From contig ONGA01000002.1 in NCBI GenBank assembly GCA_900317285.1, forward strand, positions 114,627 to 178,626: 64,000 bases of DNA, in the 5' to 3' direction. Positions 34,168 to 42,844 of this stretch are shown here, one piece after another. Made by a program: the position numbers and the translations under genes. The DNA is from an uncultured Bacteroidales bacterium. Its GTDB lineage: Bacteria; Bacteroidota; Bacteroidia; Bacteroidales; P3. Within the stretch, counting starts at the first letter, position 1. The number at the start of each line of letters is the position of its first letter. The notes beneath the pieces are model-generated. The model saw only the letters and a list, made by a program, of their open reading frames with translations. It did not search any database and was not told the origin of the DNA.

Positions 34168-35328
34168 TTAGCCTCCTATCAGATATTCTCTATCAGCTTC
34201 AATTCTGTCAAAGAAGCCCTTAGGCTGATATTCTATTTCTCCTTCGGATAATAATTTGATTTCTTTGTAAATCACTGCATGATTCTCGTCCTGACCACCG
34301 AAATAGTATATGGAGACATTCTTACGGTCAATTCCACAACCTTCTTTTTCAAAACGCTTGCAATTCACTAATACGCCGTTGATGATATGGTCGCTGTGAG
34401 TTTCCGCCACCACCTGTATACCTCTTTGGGCAACCAGACACATCAGTTCTGCCAATTTTGCCTGACCTTCAGGATGCAAATGTGCCTCGGGGTTCTCTAC
34501 CATTATCAATGCTCCAGGTTTGGCAGAGAGTAGCGCGGTTACAACTGACAAGGAATAACTGACGCCAAATCCTACGTTTTCAGCACGAAGATTTTCAATT
34601 GATTTTTTCCCTTCTACACCTTTGGAACCATAGATGATTCTATATCCGGTCTTGTCTGGTTTTTGTTGTACATCAATGGTTATTCCCGTGCTAATCTGCT
34701 GCTCCCAATAAATGACCTGTTCGATTAGCGAGATCGGATTATCTTCTGATTTGATGTAGTTAAACGTGGGTTCAGCGCGATATGCATAAAGGAAGTTGCC
34801 AAGTAGTTCGCCTTGTCCGTTTTCCAAAGAAATCTGGCGTTCTGTATTAACCTCGTACGATGCAATGGGGAAGTCGCTTACTCCTGCCCAACGCGAGGCA
34901 CTGAGATATTGGAAATCAGCGCCAAAAAGAGAATTTGACAACGATAATGCCTGCTCGTTTGGAGAATCTTCAATGGGTAAAAGCGATTCTTCGAATAATG
35001 GGAGAAAAGATGCATCCAAAGCATTCTCATCAACACGGTACGTAAACATGTGTTTGGCATTTCCCGAGGTTATTTCAAACGATAAGTAAGGTTCATCTGC
35101 CAGTCTGTATAATGCATCATTTCCAACTCCAATGGAAACTAGTGGCTTATTCAAATCAAGGCCTTTGTTCAGTATGCCTTTTTTAAAGGTTTGTCTAAGT
35201 AAAAGCAGCGACTGAAGCACACTTGATTTCCCAATGTTGTTTACGCCGGAAATCAGTGTTAATGGCCTCATGTTGAGTATTGTTTGCCGATGTGATTTGA
35301 AATTATTCAGCTTCAATTTTGTTATCAT
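34168..35328 (-). CDS. AAA ATPase, DUF3696-like
   Basis: A 386-aa ATPase: LTLISGVNNIGKSSVLQSLL (Walker A 28-35), ALIMVENPEAHLHPEGQAKL (Walker B), VVAETHSDHIINGV (His switch). The C-terminal EIEYQPKGFFDRIEADREYL resembles DUF3696, which ends many stand-alone defence ATPases. It overlaps the DUF262 gene upstream by 26 bases and is followed by the unknown gene after 4 bases. It and the other ATPase in the operon share fold but little sequence outside the motifs. AT-rich. Confidence 0.85.
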   Translation of the reverse strand: MITKLKLNNFKSHRQTILNMRPLTLISGVNNIGKSSVLQSLLLLRQTFKKGILNKGLDLNKPLVSIGVGNDALYRLADEPYLSFEITSGNAKHMFTYRVDENALDASFLPLFEESLLPIEDSPNEQALSLSNSLFGADFQYLSASRWAGVSDFPIASYEVNTERQISLENGQGELLGNFLYAYRAEPTFNYIKSEDNPISLIEQVIYWEQQISTGITIDVQQKPDKTGYRIIYGSKGVEGKKSIENLRAENVGFGVSYSLSVVTALLSAKPGALIMVENPEAHLHPEGQAKLAELMCLVAQRGIQVVAETHSDHIINGVLVNCKRFEKEGCGIDRKNVSIYYFGGQDENHAVIYKEIKLLSEGEIEYQPKGFFDRIEADREYLIGG

Positions 35329-36478
35329 AGATTTTTATTTTTTTATTTTGCAAAGTAAAATACACAATTCTTTCCATCCAGGAAAATCTTGTTCTAACCG
35401 ATGACGGATCACCAGTACCTCCAGAAAATGAATTAAAGTATGTTTTTGAGTATTTCATTGCAGTCATCATATTTTGCTCAAGCAAGCTGTTCTTTTCAAG
35501 AATGGACATCCTTTCATTCTCTTTCAGCTTTGCAAACGTAACACTGATAACTTCAAAGTATGCTTTGTTTAACGGGCCTCTCCTGTCTTTCTCAGATGTC
35601 ATTTTCCTAAATGCGCGCTTCCCAAACAAAGTCAGAGACATGGTCATGGCTTTCTTAAAGTCGTTCTGCATTTTATTTCTGTACGATTCGTCCGACTCGT
35701 TTTTCAGGTATTCCATCGCTTCGTTAATGAATCTATCCAAGTCAGGTTTATATGCTTCCCATCCCAAAATATAAAAAGCGGCAAATCTGGAAATGAAGTC
35801 CATATCTGTTTTTCGGGTTGTTTCGATGGAAGACAACGTCGCGTCCCGGAACTCTTTGCTTGTCGACATTGCATATATAGTATCAATCGCAATCCCAGAG
35901 AAAACAGCATTCCTAATTTCTTGTGGAGTGAGGGGAATGCCGCCAGTGTTCAGACGTTTGAATAGAATATACTTTACCATATCAGGTACACCCTTTTCCA
36001 ATAGATTCACCGTAATGGGGAGCATTCGAATGTCACGTTTGGTCGGAAAATCAAATTCGCTATATTTTTTTCCATTGAAGTGCTCTGCCAAAAATTCCAG
36101 ATCTGATAATGCGAGCGTTTCTTTCACACAAAAATTTCGAATGGCACAGCACCGTTGTAGACCGTCTATGATATTCCAACTCCGCTTGTTGACTTCCTCG
36201 AAATAAAAAGCAGGAAGTCTCAACCCAAGTAAAACGGATTCTATTAAACGGCTTTGTTGTTTAGGAGGCCATAAATCTTCTGAACGTTGGTAATCTGTAC
36301 CGAAATTAATCCACCCCTCATTAATCATGTCAATCAAATCCCCCAAATTCATTGGCGGTGTTGACAAAGAGATGTCTGATGGAGAAAAAGGTTGAGTGAT
36401 GACTTCTCCATCATATTCTAATTCTTCTTCGACAACAATTGCCTTTGATTGATTGTATTTGTCATAATCTTCGCTCAT
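35303..36478 (-). CDS. DUF262 (GmrS-like) protein, second of two
   Basis: A 391-aa protein: NFGTDYQRSEDLWPPKQQSR (58-77) and WNIIDGLQRCCAI (101-113, DGLQR for DGQQR) are DUF262 motifs, and NTGGIPLTPQEIRNAVF is the family's second conserved block. No HNH motif is visible. It begins 15 bases after the methyltransferase gene and overlaps the DUF3696-like ATPase gene by 26 bases. It opens the first AT-rich cassette. It is not a simple copy of the other DUF262 gene: length and sequence differ greatly. Confidence 0.82.
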   Translation of the reverse strand: MSEDYDKYNQSKAIVVEEELEYDGEVITQPFSPSDISLSTPPMNLGDLIDMINEGWINFGTDYQRSEDLWPPKQQSRLIESVLLGLRLPAFYFEEVNKRSWNIIDGLQRCCAIRNFCVKETLALSDLEFLAEHFNGKKYSEFDFPTKRDIRMLPITVNLLEKGVPDMVKYILFKRLNTGGIPLTPQEIRNAVFSGIAIDTIYAMSTSKEFRDATLSSIETTRKTDMDFISRFAAFYILGWEAYKPDLDRFINEAMEYLKNESDESYRNKMQNDFKKAMTMSLTLFGKRAFRKMTSEKDRRGPLNKAYFEVISVTFAKLKENERMSILEKNSLLEQNMMTAMKYSKTYFNSFSGGTGDPSSVRTRFSWMERIVYFTLQNKKIKIYDNKIEAE

Positions 36479-36493
36479 GACTTGGCTCTGTTT

Positions 36494-38275
36494 CTATTGG
36501 ATATTATTATTTATTTTGTCGGCATCCTTCGGCGATCCTTCGGCGGTCTCTCGGCGGACCCTCTTCTTCGGCAGCACGCTTTTGTAGGCTTGGTAGATAG
36601 CCTCGGGCAGGGCGCAGAGTTCCACTTTGTCAATCACGGGAGCGAAGTCATCGTCCCAAGCGTAGGCGCCAGGCGAGAAGACATACGTCTTCAGTTGAGA
36701 GTTAAGAGTTGAGAGTTGAGAGTTGGCTGGCGCGGTTTGCAGCCAGTCGACGATGTCGGGGATGGCCTCCTCGTTGTATATCACCATCATCGCCCGCTCC
36801 CCGTCCGAGAATAGACGTGCGTCGCGAGCCTGAAACTTGAAACCTGAACCCTGAAACTCATCGAAGATGTTCTCCTTTATGCACAGCAGGTCGGTGCTGG
36901 CAGCCACGAGGCGGCGCATATTGCGGTTGGTGCGCTCACGCGGCAGCAGGTGGGTGCGGTAGTAGCGCAGGTTGTTGTCGTGCAGGCCCTCCACCTGTGT
37001 GCCTTTGGGCGTGGTGTAGCCCTCAATCACACGCCGATTACGCTCGTAGGTAACCTCGCGGCAGATATTGTTCTCGTTGTTCGTCACCAGAATGCATTGT
37101 CGCTTGCCACCATCTTCCTTGTTCAGCTGCATAACGGCGTGCAACGTGGTACCGCTGCCAGCAAAGAAGTCAAGAATGGTTATATTCTTATCAGCAGAAG
37201 CAATTTGAATTATCTGCTTTAATAACCTCGTTGGTTTCGGTGAATCAAAAGGAGGATGTCCAAAAATATCTTTTAGTTCTTTTCTTGCTTCATCATTATG
37301 ACCACACTCATCGTAACTCCAATAAGTGGTTGGCACAACTCCTTGTTGCACTTCCGACAAATATCTTTTTAGTTGGGGTGCTCCCTTCCCATCCAATCCA
37401 AAATATACCCTCGTCTCTTTAATCCAATCTTCAACCCGTTCTTTATTTGTCATCCATGATCGTCCTTTGGGAGGATTATATTCTTTACCTGTATTAGGGT
37501 TCGTTATAGGATAATCATAATTTGCAGAATATGTTCTCACAGATAAATTATCAGGACGCCATCTACCTTTTCCGTCATTGGAATCATATTTGTATAGATG
37601 ATTTTGCTTCTCTGTTCTTGGCAGTAAATTTCGTAAAAACTTATCAGTCTTTCTATAAACCAACAAATAATCAAGGACACTAGAAAATGTTTTAGAATCG
37701 TTGGCAGATGCATAGTTTTTGTGCCACATTGCTTGCGCCACAAAATTCCTTTCCCCGAACACCTCATCACACAACAGTTTCAGATTAGCTTGTTCGTTGT
37801 CGTCTATGGAGATAAAGATAACCCCGCGGTCGGAGAGCAGACGCTTGGCTATGCGCAGACGTTTGCTCATAAAGGAGAGCCACTTGCTGTGGCGGTAGCT
37901 GTCCTCGCTCTCCACAAAGCTGTCGTTGTAGACGAAGTCCTTGTTGCCCGTGTTGTAGGGCGGGTCGATATAGATTACGTCCACCTTTCCCTCGTGGGTG
38001 TAGGAGAGCGTGGTCAACGCCTCCAGGTTGTCGCCCTCGATGAGGATGTGGTTCGGGGCATCCTTGCCGCCGTCAAGCAACGCCAAGTCTTTGTCCTCCA
38101 CCAGCACAGGAAGCTCCTTGCGCAGCCGCTCTTCGACAGCCTCCTCGCGTTCCTCCCACACAAGGCCGTAACGCTTCGTGGCTGCCAATTCCAGCAGTGC
38201 CGCCCGCTCCTCGTCGGTCAGCCCCTCCAGCGTCTGTATCCGCTGCCTCAACGCAGCCCTGTCTATCTTTCCCAT
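36494..38275 (-). CDS. mod: type III-like DNA methyltransferase (Mod), mosaic
   Basis: A 593-aa beta-class N6-adenine methyltransferase: DPPYNTGNKDFVYND (DPPY 104-107) precedes ILDFFAGSGTTLHAVMQL (FAGSGTT 371-377). The target recognition part between them (about residues 175-365, bases 37180-37750) is AT-rich (37621-37680: 18 G/C of 60), while both flanks are GC-rich (38041-38100: 35 of 60), indicating exchange of the recognition domain. Two 7-base arrays lie near the C-terminus: 36691-36726 (NSQLSTLNSQL) and 36828-36859 (FQGSGFKFQA). First gene of the operon, with a -7 box at 38326-38333. Confidence 0.92.
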   Translation of the reverse strand: MGKIDRAALRQRIQTLEGLTDEERAALLELAATKRYGLVWEEREEAVEERLRKELPVLVEDKDLALLDGGKDAPNHILIEGDNLEALTTLSYTHEGKVDVIYIDPPYNTGNKDFVYNDSFVESEDSYRHSKWLSFMSKRLRIAKRLLSDRGVIFISIDDNEQANLKLLCDEVFGERNFVAQAMWHKNYASANDSKTFSSVLDYLLVYRKTDKFLRNLLPRTEKQNHLYKYDSNDGKGRWRPDNLSVRTYSANYDYPITNPNTGKEYNPPKGRSWMTNKERVEDWIKETRVYFGLDGKGAPQLKRYLSEVQQGVVPTTYWSYDECGHNDEARKELKDIFGHPPFDSPKPTRLLKQIIQIASADKNITILDFFAGSGTTLHAVMQLNKEDGGKRQCILVTNNENNICREVTYERNRRVIEGYTTPKGTQVEGLHDNNLRYYRTHLLPRERTNRNMRRLVAASTDLLCIKENIFDEFQGSGFKFQARDARLFSDGERAMMVIYNEEAIPDIVDWLQTAPANSQLSTLNSQLKTYVFSPGAYAWDDDFAPVIDKVELCALPEAIYQAYKSVLPKKRVRRETAEGSPKDADKINNNIQ

Positions 38276-38325
38276 CGCGTGTATACTTTAAAATTCGCGT
38301 GTGTATAGTATATAATTAGCATTTG

Positions 38326-38333
38326 CAAAAATA
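38326..38333 (-). promoter_or_regulatory. -7 element TATTTTTG for the 12-gene defence operon
   Basis: On the - strand TATTTTTG lies 50 bases upstream of the mod start; TAnnTTTG consensus. It is the only good promoter I see for the whole run 38275-22986. Confidence 0.55.
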
Positions 38334-38362
38334 CGAACTTTTTCAGGAATGGACAAAAATAA

Positions 38363-38393
38363 TTTTCACACGGATGTGAAATCCGTGTGAAAA
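38363..38393. terminator. hairpin after the large helicase gene
   Basis: Perfect 13-bp stem (TTTTCACACGGAT / ATCCGTGTGAAAA) with a 5-base loop; read on the - strand it is followed by a T-rich stretch (ATTATTTTT). It separates the helicase transcript from the mod promoter and may act in both directions. Confidence 0.75.
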
Positions 38394-38413
38394 ACAAGGC
38401 TCAAATGCTGTCT

Positions 38414-41400
38414 TTATCTACTACAATGCACCGTCAATTCTGCATTACATACTTCATGGGCATAGTTTTGTACGACACCCAGCAAATGCAAAATATCTGC
38501 AGGTGCATCGGACTTTTTTAAACCAGGTTGGACTATATGCAGATGGAATTTGACCTTTTTTAAGACGGATGCATCTTGGTCGAATTGTCGCAACATTTCA
38601 ATATCGCCTTTCAGAATCCGGTTTATTCCTTTCTGAGTATTTGTGGCACGCGAAATAAGGTGCTTGAAAACATCCATATTGCCATTCCGCCACTTGAGAC
38701 TTTTCTCGGCTTGACCGCATACTTCATAGAAATTGTCGATGCGCCGAGAAGTACGTTTGTCGATGGCGAACTTCAGATGGTAAAGATTGACATAAATCGT
38801 ATCGACATCCTGCCGAACTCCTATCAAATCCGCGACCTCACCCCGTCCATCGTCATCGAACACAAACTCATAATCATCTTTTATCTGCTGCCAGATGTAA
38901 TACTGGATTGTATTGTGTTTATGTGGCCAATCCATGGACTCTTCATCAATATCAACGCCTTCCCAGCCATAGTCAATCAAATCATTGACACTATACGGAG
39001 TAATGACTTCGTCGCGTAGCTGCACAAGGTTGTTGGCATAAAGCATGGAACCATCAGCGAAGAAGAAAACGGGAGAACGTTTGTCTGTGTTGAAATAGTC
39101 CAAGATATCTCCAAACGATATGCTGCGGCGACGGAAACTTATCGTTGGACCTGCAATCTTTTCTATGAGATAACCATATTCTGTTTTGTCTCCGTTAACA
39201 GTGCTTGTATATGTAATTCGGTATTTCGTACAATAATCTTCAAATGATATTTGGAATAATATGTCGGAAGGAAGATTTGTCGTGTCAAACCTTCGAGGCG
39301 TCAACTCTATTGAAGCATCAAACAGGTACACCTCGTTGTCGCAACCGTCTATTTTTAACATCTGGTCATATCCTGCATTCTTGTAAATATCATCGTCCCA
39401 GTCAACAGCAATCGGGACAGCGTGAGGTGTTGTTGCAACGGGGTTAACTCGCAGGGTGTGTTTGAAAATCTCATTAGTGGATATTGTAGGGTCTTCCACC
39501 AAAGCCCCAATCCGATGACTCCATCGTTTAAAGGAAAGCAGGTTGCCTCGACGATAGCTCCAAATCTTACCACTTTTCGAACATCCATGCGTGGTTCGTT
39601 CACCTTGATAATAGCCCGAAGCGAAAATATTGTTTTGCGTCAGTTTGCCTTGTGAGAGTTGACTCAAACCATTTTCTACATCCCTGCCGACGTATGACTT
39701 GAATGACACATCGCCAGATATGGCCTTGCGTCCTCCGAAGATTTGAACCAGCAAACGGTTCATTCCATGGAATGACCTGAAAACCACATCGCCGTCAATC
39801 TTAGTCTGTTTGGTGCCAAACAATGCTTCAACAAGTTTGTCGAATGAAGGTTTCCCAAACGAAGAGTTGATGTATAAGTGCTTATAGTTTTCGGCATCAA
39901 ATTTATGCAAAAGAATCACATTCCATTTCCGGTCCTGTATCCCTTCAAAATTTGTCCAGTCAACACTCTCAATACTGCCCAGAATAATCACCATCATATC
40001 ACCTGATTCGTTTACACTTGCATAACGATAGTCAAAGTCTTTTTCTGTGTAAACGGTTTGCCAGTTTTCAGGAGTCCACTCAAAGTGGTCAAGACGGTAA
40101 ATGACTGTACTTAGCGCGGGATTGATACTTTGAAAAGGAATCTCGGATTCGTTCAAGTCGGGGAAATCGTTCAGAAGCTCTGCGAAGTCCTGCTGCTCTC
40201 TTGTTGTTCTGTCATTAAGACCAGGAATAATGGTATTCCAGTCGGCATCCTTAAGATACAGGTCACGAATTTCGTCGGCCATTGGAGGATAGGCCATATT
40301 GGTCACAAAACTGGCTTCTCCTATGCTGTCGTCAGCGGTGCGTGTAAAACGCCCGATGAACTGCAGCGTGACAGGAAGACTTTGCCGCTCATCGTGAATG
40401 GCCGCCACTTTCAATTGAGGCATATCAAATCCCTCACCCAACATATTCACACAGATAATAATCCGATGTTCACCCCGTTTGATTTCTTCAAGTATGGCAG
40501 ATTTACCAGGCATCCTGCTGTGAATCACCACAGGTTTATATTCCTCATATTCACTATAACAGGCCAATACCTGTTCGGCACGGTGAGTATCCCTGCAACG
40601 TGCCATCAAGATATGGTCCTTGTGCTTGACTTCAATGTCATCACGCAAAATAGCAACCGCCTGTTGCGCTATTGCTTTATCGGCTTTGTCCTTTTCAATC
40701 TCATATACGGGATTGAAATTAATTTTTTGGTAGTATCCTTGCTGCTGAGCAGAACGGAGAGAGAATGTATAGACAAAGTCACCTTTTAGTTTTTTGCCAT
40801 CGTTTCGAAAGGGAGTCGCTGTGAACTGAGTTATCTTTGTTCTCTCAAAACCGTCAAAGAATGTGCTCCATGTAGCAGCCTCAACATGATGAGCTTCGTC
40901 AACAAACACGTGAGATACAGAATTGGATAGCAGGCGTTTGACGTCATCATTCACTTTTACCAGCAAAGCCATCGTCGTAATAATCACGTTGGAATGTTCA
41001 ATAATTGTCCGCCATTCATTGAGACTTTCCATTCCGTTATTAATCACTGCCACATAAGGATTCTTGCAGTCTTGAGTCACTATGCCAAACTCGTGGAGTT
41101 TTCCAAGTGTCAGGAATTTATTGGATATCTGTTCGCGTAAAGCGTCGTGAGGAACCGTTACAAGGATTTTCCTGCATTGGGCTGCAATCATAATGCCAAG
41201 CATCGTTTCCGTCTTTCCTGTGCCTGTCGGCATCACAATAGTCGCACGATCTCTTCTCGTATGTTGGGTAGAAAGCCAAGCATGAATTGCTCCTGCTTGT
41301 GGTATTCTCAGGCCACCAGTATTTGTCTCCTTGTCCTCTTCGATATATGTAAACTTGCCTCGCCAAGTTTTTGCCACTTCATCGGGAGAGAGGGTGTCGT

Positions 41401-41698
41401 TTATGGCAGGGTGTTTCAACCACCATAAGAATTTCAATTCATTGTCTCTATATAATGGTGTTGTCGACTTTTTATTCACTAGAACAGCGTAAGCACAGTC
41501 TTCCGGTATTGCGTCTGTGGGATTGGACGTAAGTAGTACTCTTTTTCCATCTTGCTCAACAATGAAAGGATTACGAGATCTGATATTGGCGGTATTGCTA
41601 TTATCTAATACAATCTCATCTTGACCATAGCAACGCCGAACAATGTTTTTGCCTACATTGAAAGATTTCGTTGTAATGTTTTTGGGCAGAGTAATCAT
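38414..41698 (-). CDS. large DEAH-box helicase of defence type
   Basis: From the ATG at 41698 the protein has 1094 aa. An N-terminal unknown region (1-130) precedes an SF2 helicase: TIVMPTGTGKTETML (156-163 Walker A), VSHVFVDEAHHVEA (DEAH 267-270), LPVTLQFIGRFTRT (motif VI) and GEHRIIICVNMLGEGFD. The C-terminal half is unassigned and has no nuclease signature I can see. Such stand-alone helicases accompany restriction or antiphage islands. The open frame continues upstream to 42166, but only in a low-complexity shadow of the DUF6266 gene. It is separated from the mod operon by a terminator, so it is an independent unit. Confidence 0.85.
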   Translation of the reverse strand: MITLPKNITTKSFNVGKNIVRRCYGQDEIVLDNSNTANIRSRNPFIVEQDGKRVLLTSNPTDAIPEDCAYAVLVNKKSTTPLYRDNELKFLWWLKHPAINDTLSPDEVAKTWRGKFTYIEEDKETNTGGLRIPQAGAIHAWLSTQHTRRDRATIVMPTGTGKTETMLGIMIAAQCRKILVTVPHDALREQISNKFLTLGKLHEFGIVTQDCKNPYVAVINNGMESLNEWRTIIEHSNVIITTMALLVKVNDDVKRLLSNSVSHVFVDEAHHVEAATWSTFFDGFERTKITQFTATPFRNDGKKLKGDFVYTFSLRSAQQQGYYQKINFNPVYEIEKDKADKAIAQQAVAILRDDIEVKHKDHILMARCRDTHRAEQVLACYSEYEEYKPVVIHSRMPGKSAILEEIKRGEHRIIICVNMLGEGFDMPQLKVAAIHDERQSLPVTLQFIGRFTRTADDSIGEASFVTNMAYPPMADEIRDLYLKDADWNTIIPGLNDRTTREQQDFAELLNDFPDLNESEIPFQSINPALSTVIYRLDHFEWTPENWQTVYTEKDFDYRYASVNESGDMMVIILGSIESVDWTNFEGIQDRKWNVILLHKFDAENYKHLYINSSFGKPSFDKLVEALFGTKQTKIDGDVVFRSFHGMNRLLVQIFGGRKAISGDVSFKSYVGRDVENGLSQLSQGKLTQNNIFASGYYQGERTTHGCSKSGKIWSYRRGNLLSFKRWSHRIGALVEDPTISTNEIFKHTLRVNPVATTPHAVPIAVDWDDDIYKNAGYDQMLKIDGCDNEVYLFDASIELTPRRFDTTNLPSDILFQISFEDYCTKYRITYTSTVNGDKTEYGYLIEKIAGPTISFRRRSISFGDILDYFNTDKRSPVFFFADGSMLYANNLVQLRDEVITPYSVNDLIDYGWEGVDIDEESMDWPHKHNTIQYYIWQQIKDDYEFVFDDDGRGEVADLIGVRQDVDTIYVNLYHLKFAIDKRTSRRIDNFYEVCGQAEKSLKWRNGNMDVFKHLISRATNTQKGINRILKGDIEMLRQFDQDASVLKKVKFHLHIVQPGLKKSDAPADILHLLGVVQNYAHEVCNAELTVHCSR

Positions 41699-41714
41699 AA
41701 GGACTAATGTTTTA

Positions 41715-42359
41715 TTAGACGTGTAAGGATATATGTATGGTGTCGGAGGTGCGGCCGCGAGTGGAGCGGAGGAAGGAGTAGAGGTGGAGTGCATGGCTGT
41801 CTGATTGTGGGATTGCCTGAGTAGGTTCTGTGGGTTGGAGCCATTCTGGAGGGAGGATAGCGGTGACGAGGCCGGAGGAGCGGGGGACGGGGGTGGCGAG
41901 ACGGCCGGTGCAGAGGACGGGACAGTAAACGAAGAGGTAGAACTCGTCAGTGGTTTTGCCGCCATAGACACGGGTGTCGAACGTGACGGTGAGGGCACCG
42001 TTGTCGATGGTGGCCGAGGTGATTTCCACCTGCTCCACCGAACCGCGACTGACGATGACGCGCGGGAGGTTGATCTCGCCGTCCGGGGTGAAGCAGTCTT
42101 TGTTGAGGTTACGGAAAATGGCATAGGTGCTGTTGTGCTCCCTGATGGCGTGCCAATGAAGTCCAATGAGGTGGGCCTCTTTCATGTAGGACGAGAGTTT
42201 GGAGACCATCGCGAAGTTGCTGCGGTAGGCCTGCTGTGCTTCGGTTTGCGGATTGGCCACAGAGGTGGGCATGGAGCGCTCGCATTGCCGCCCATGCCAG
42301 GTGTAGTATATCTTGTTGCCGAGTTTCCCGCTCTCGGAATCGCCCTGTTTCCTTGCCAT
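41715..42359 (-). CDS. DUF6266 family protein
   Basis: A 214-aa protein: GKLGNKIYYTWHGRQCERSM at the start, PTSVANPQTEAQQAYRSNFA and LNKDCFTPDGEINLPRVIVSRG match DUF6266, a Bacteroidota family of unknown function often in several copies per genome. No signal peptide. An 8-base repeat near the 3' end (41795-41827) encodes part of QAIPQSDSH. The helicase ATG follows 16 bases downstream, so the two may be co-transcribed. High GC. Confidence 0.85.
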   Translation of the reverse strand: MARKQGDSESGKLGNKIYYTWHGRQCERSMPTSVANPQTEAQQAYRSNFAMVSKLSSYMKEAHLIGLHWHAIREHNSTYAIFRNLNKDCFTPDGEINLPRVIVSRGSVEQVEITSATIDNGALTVTFDTRVYGGKTTDEFYLFVYCPVLCTGRLATPVPRSSGLVTAILPPEWLQPTEPTQAIPQSDSHALHLYSFLRSTRGRTSDTIHISLHV

Positions 42360-42440
42360 AACTACTGTGTTTTAGGACAATAACGTCAGAAGAGCGGTTT
42401 TATTGTGCCACATCCATACTGCAGGCAGGCAGTAGCCAAG

Positions 42441-42616
42441 GAGCAGGCATACCCTAGGCATACCCAACGGGTAAGGGTAGAGCGAGGGATGGATATGCCT
42501 AGGGTATCGGAAGGACGAAGGAACACCGAAGGAACACTGGCGGTACACCGGAGGTACTCCCTTGTTACCATAGACTTGGTATAGAGATGGTATAGGCTTG
42601 GCATAGGGATGGTATG
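42441..42616. repeat. 11-base degenerate tandem array, 16 units
   Basis: Divides without gaps into 16 units of 11 bases, e.g. GAGCAGGCATA, CCCTAGGCATA, AAGGAACACCG, AAGGAACACTG, GACTTGGTATA, GAGATGGTATA, GGCTTGGCATA. Neighbouring units are most alike, as in arrays that grow by local duplication. Confidence 0.85.
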
Positions 42617-42645
42617 GTTTTGATAATATCCGCAACTTGTTGATT

Positions 42646-42673
42646 TATATATTCTTCTAAAGAAGAATATATA
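42646..42673. repeat. 13-bp AT-rich palindrome
   Basis: TATATATTCTTCT, two bases, then AGAAGAATATATA. Could be a regulator site or a cruciform; not a standard terminator since no T-run follows on either strand. Confidence 0.7.
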
Positions 42674-42711
42674 TTATAAAGGACAGCCAATGAAAAAGTA
42701 TGTGGTGTGTC

Positions 42712-42794
42712 GCCCCGAAGGGGCTCTATAGGAGGGGGCGTTTCTGATACCGTGGGCTTGCACCCACGGCTAAGGTCTGGCGCCCCTGACGGGG
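42712..42794. repeat. cluster of three REP-like GC palindromes
   Basis: GCCCC-GAA-GGGGC (42712-42724), CCGTGGG-CTTGCA-CCCACGG (42750-42769) and CTGGCGCCCCTGACGGGG (42777-42794). The last recurs identically at 53963-53980. Confidence 0.75.
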
Positions 42795-42818
42795 GCTGGG
42801 AATGAGTTAAAAAAGTAG

Positions 42819-42844
42819 AAAGGGCGCCCTTCCGGGCGCCCTTT
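42819..42844 (-). terminator. terminator of the hydrogenase operon
   Basis: Perfect 11-bp stem AAAGGGCGCCC with loop TTCC and GGGCGCCCTTT; on the - strand it is followed by CTACTTTTTT. It lies 24 bases after the hydC stop. Confidence 0.88.

Noticed and set aside
38363-38393. An attachment site or operator at the hairpin before mod
   Set aside because: Position after the helicase stop, perfect stem and following T-rich run fit a terminator better; no second copy was seen at the island's other end.
41699-42166. Extension of the large helicase by 156 residues at its N-terminus
   Set aside because: The extension is Ser/Thr/Pro low-complexity sequence that is a frame-shifted reading of the DUF6266 gene; a normal ATG is available at 41698.
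42372-42635. Small - strand proteins of 72-96 residues upstream of the DUF6266 gene
   Set aside because: They only translate the 11-base array (periodic Pro, Tyr, Leu); no start signal or homology.
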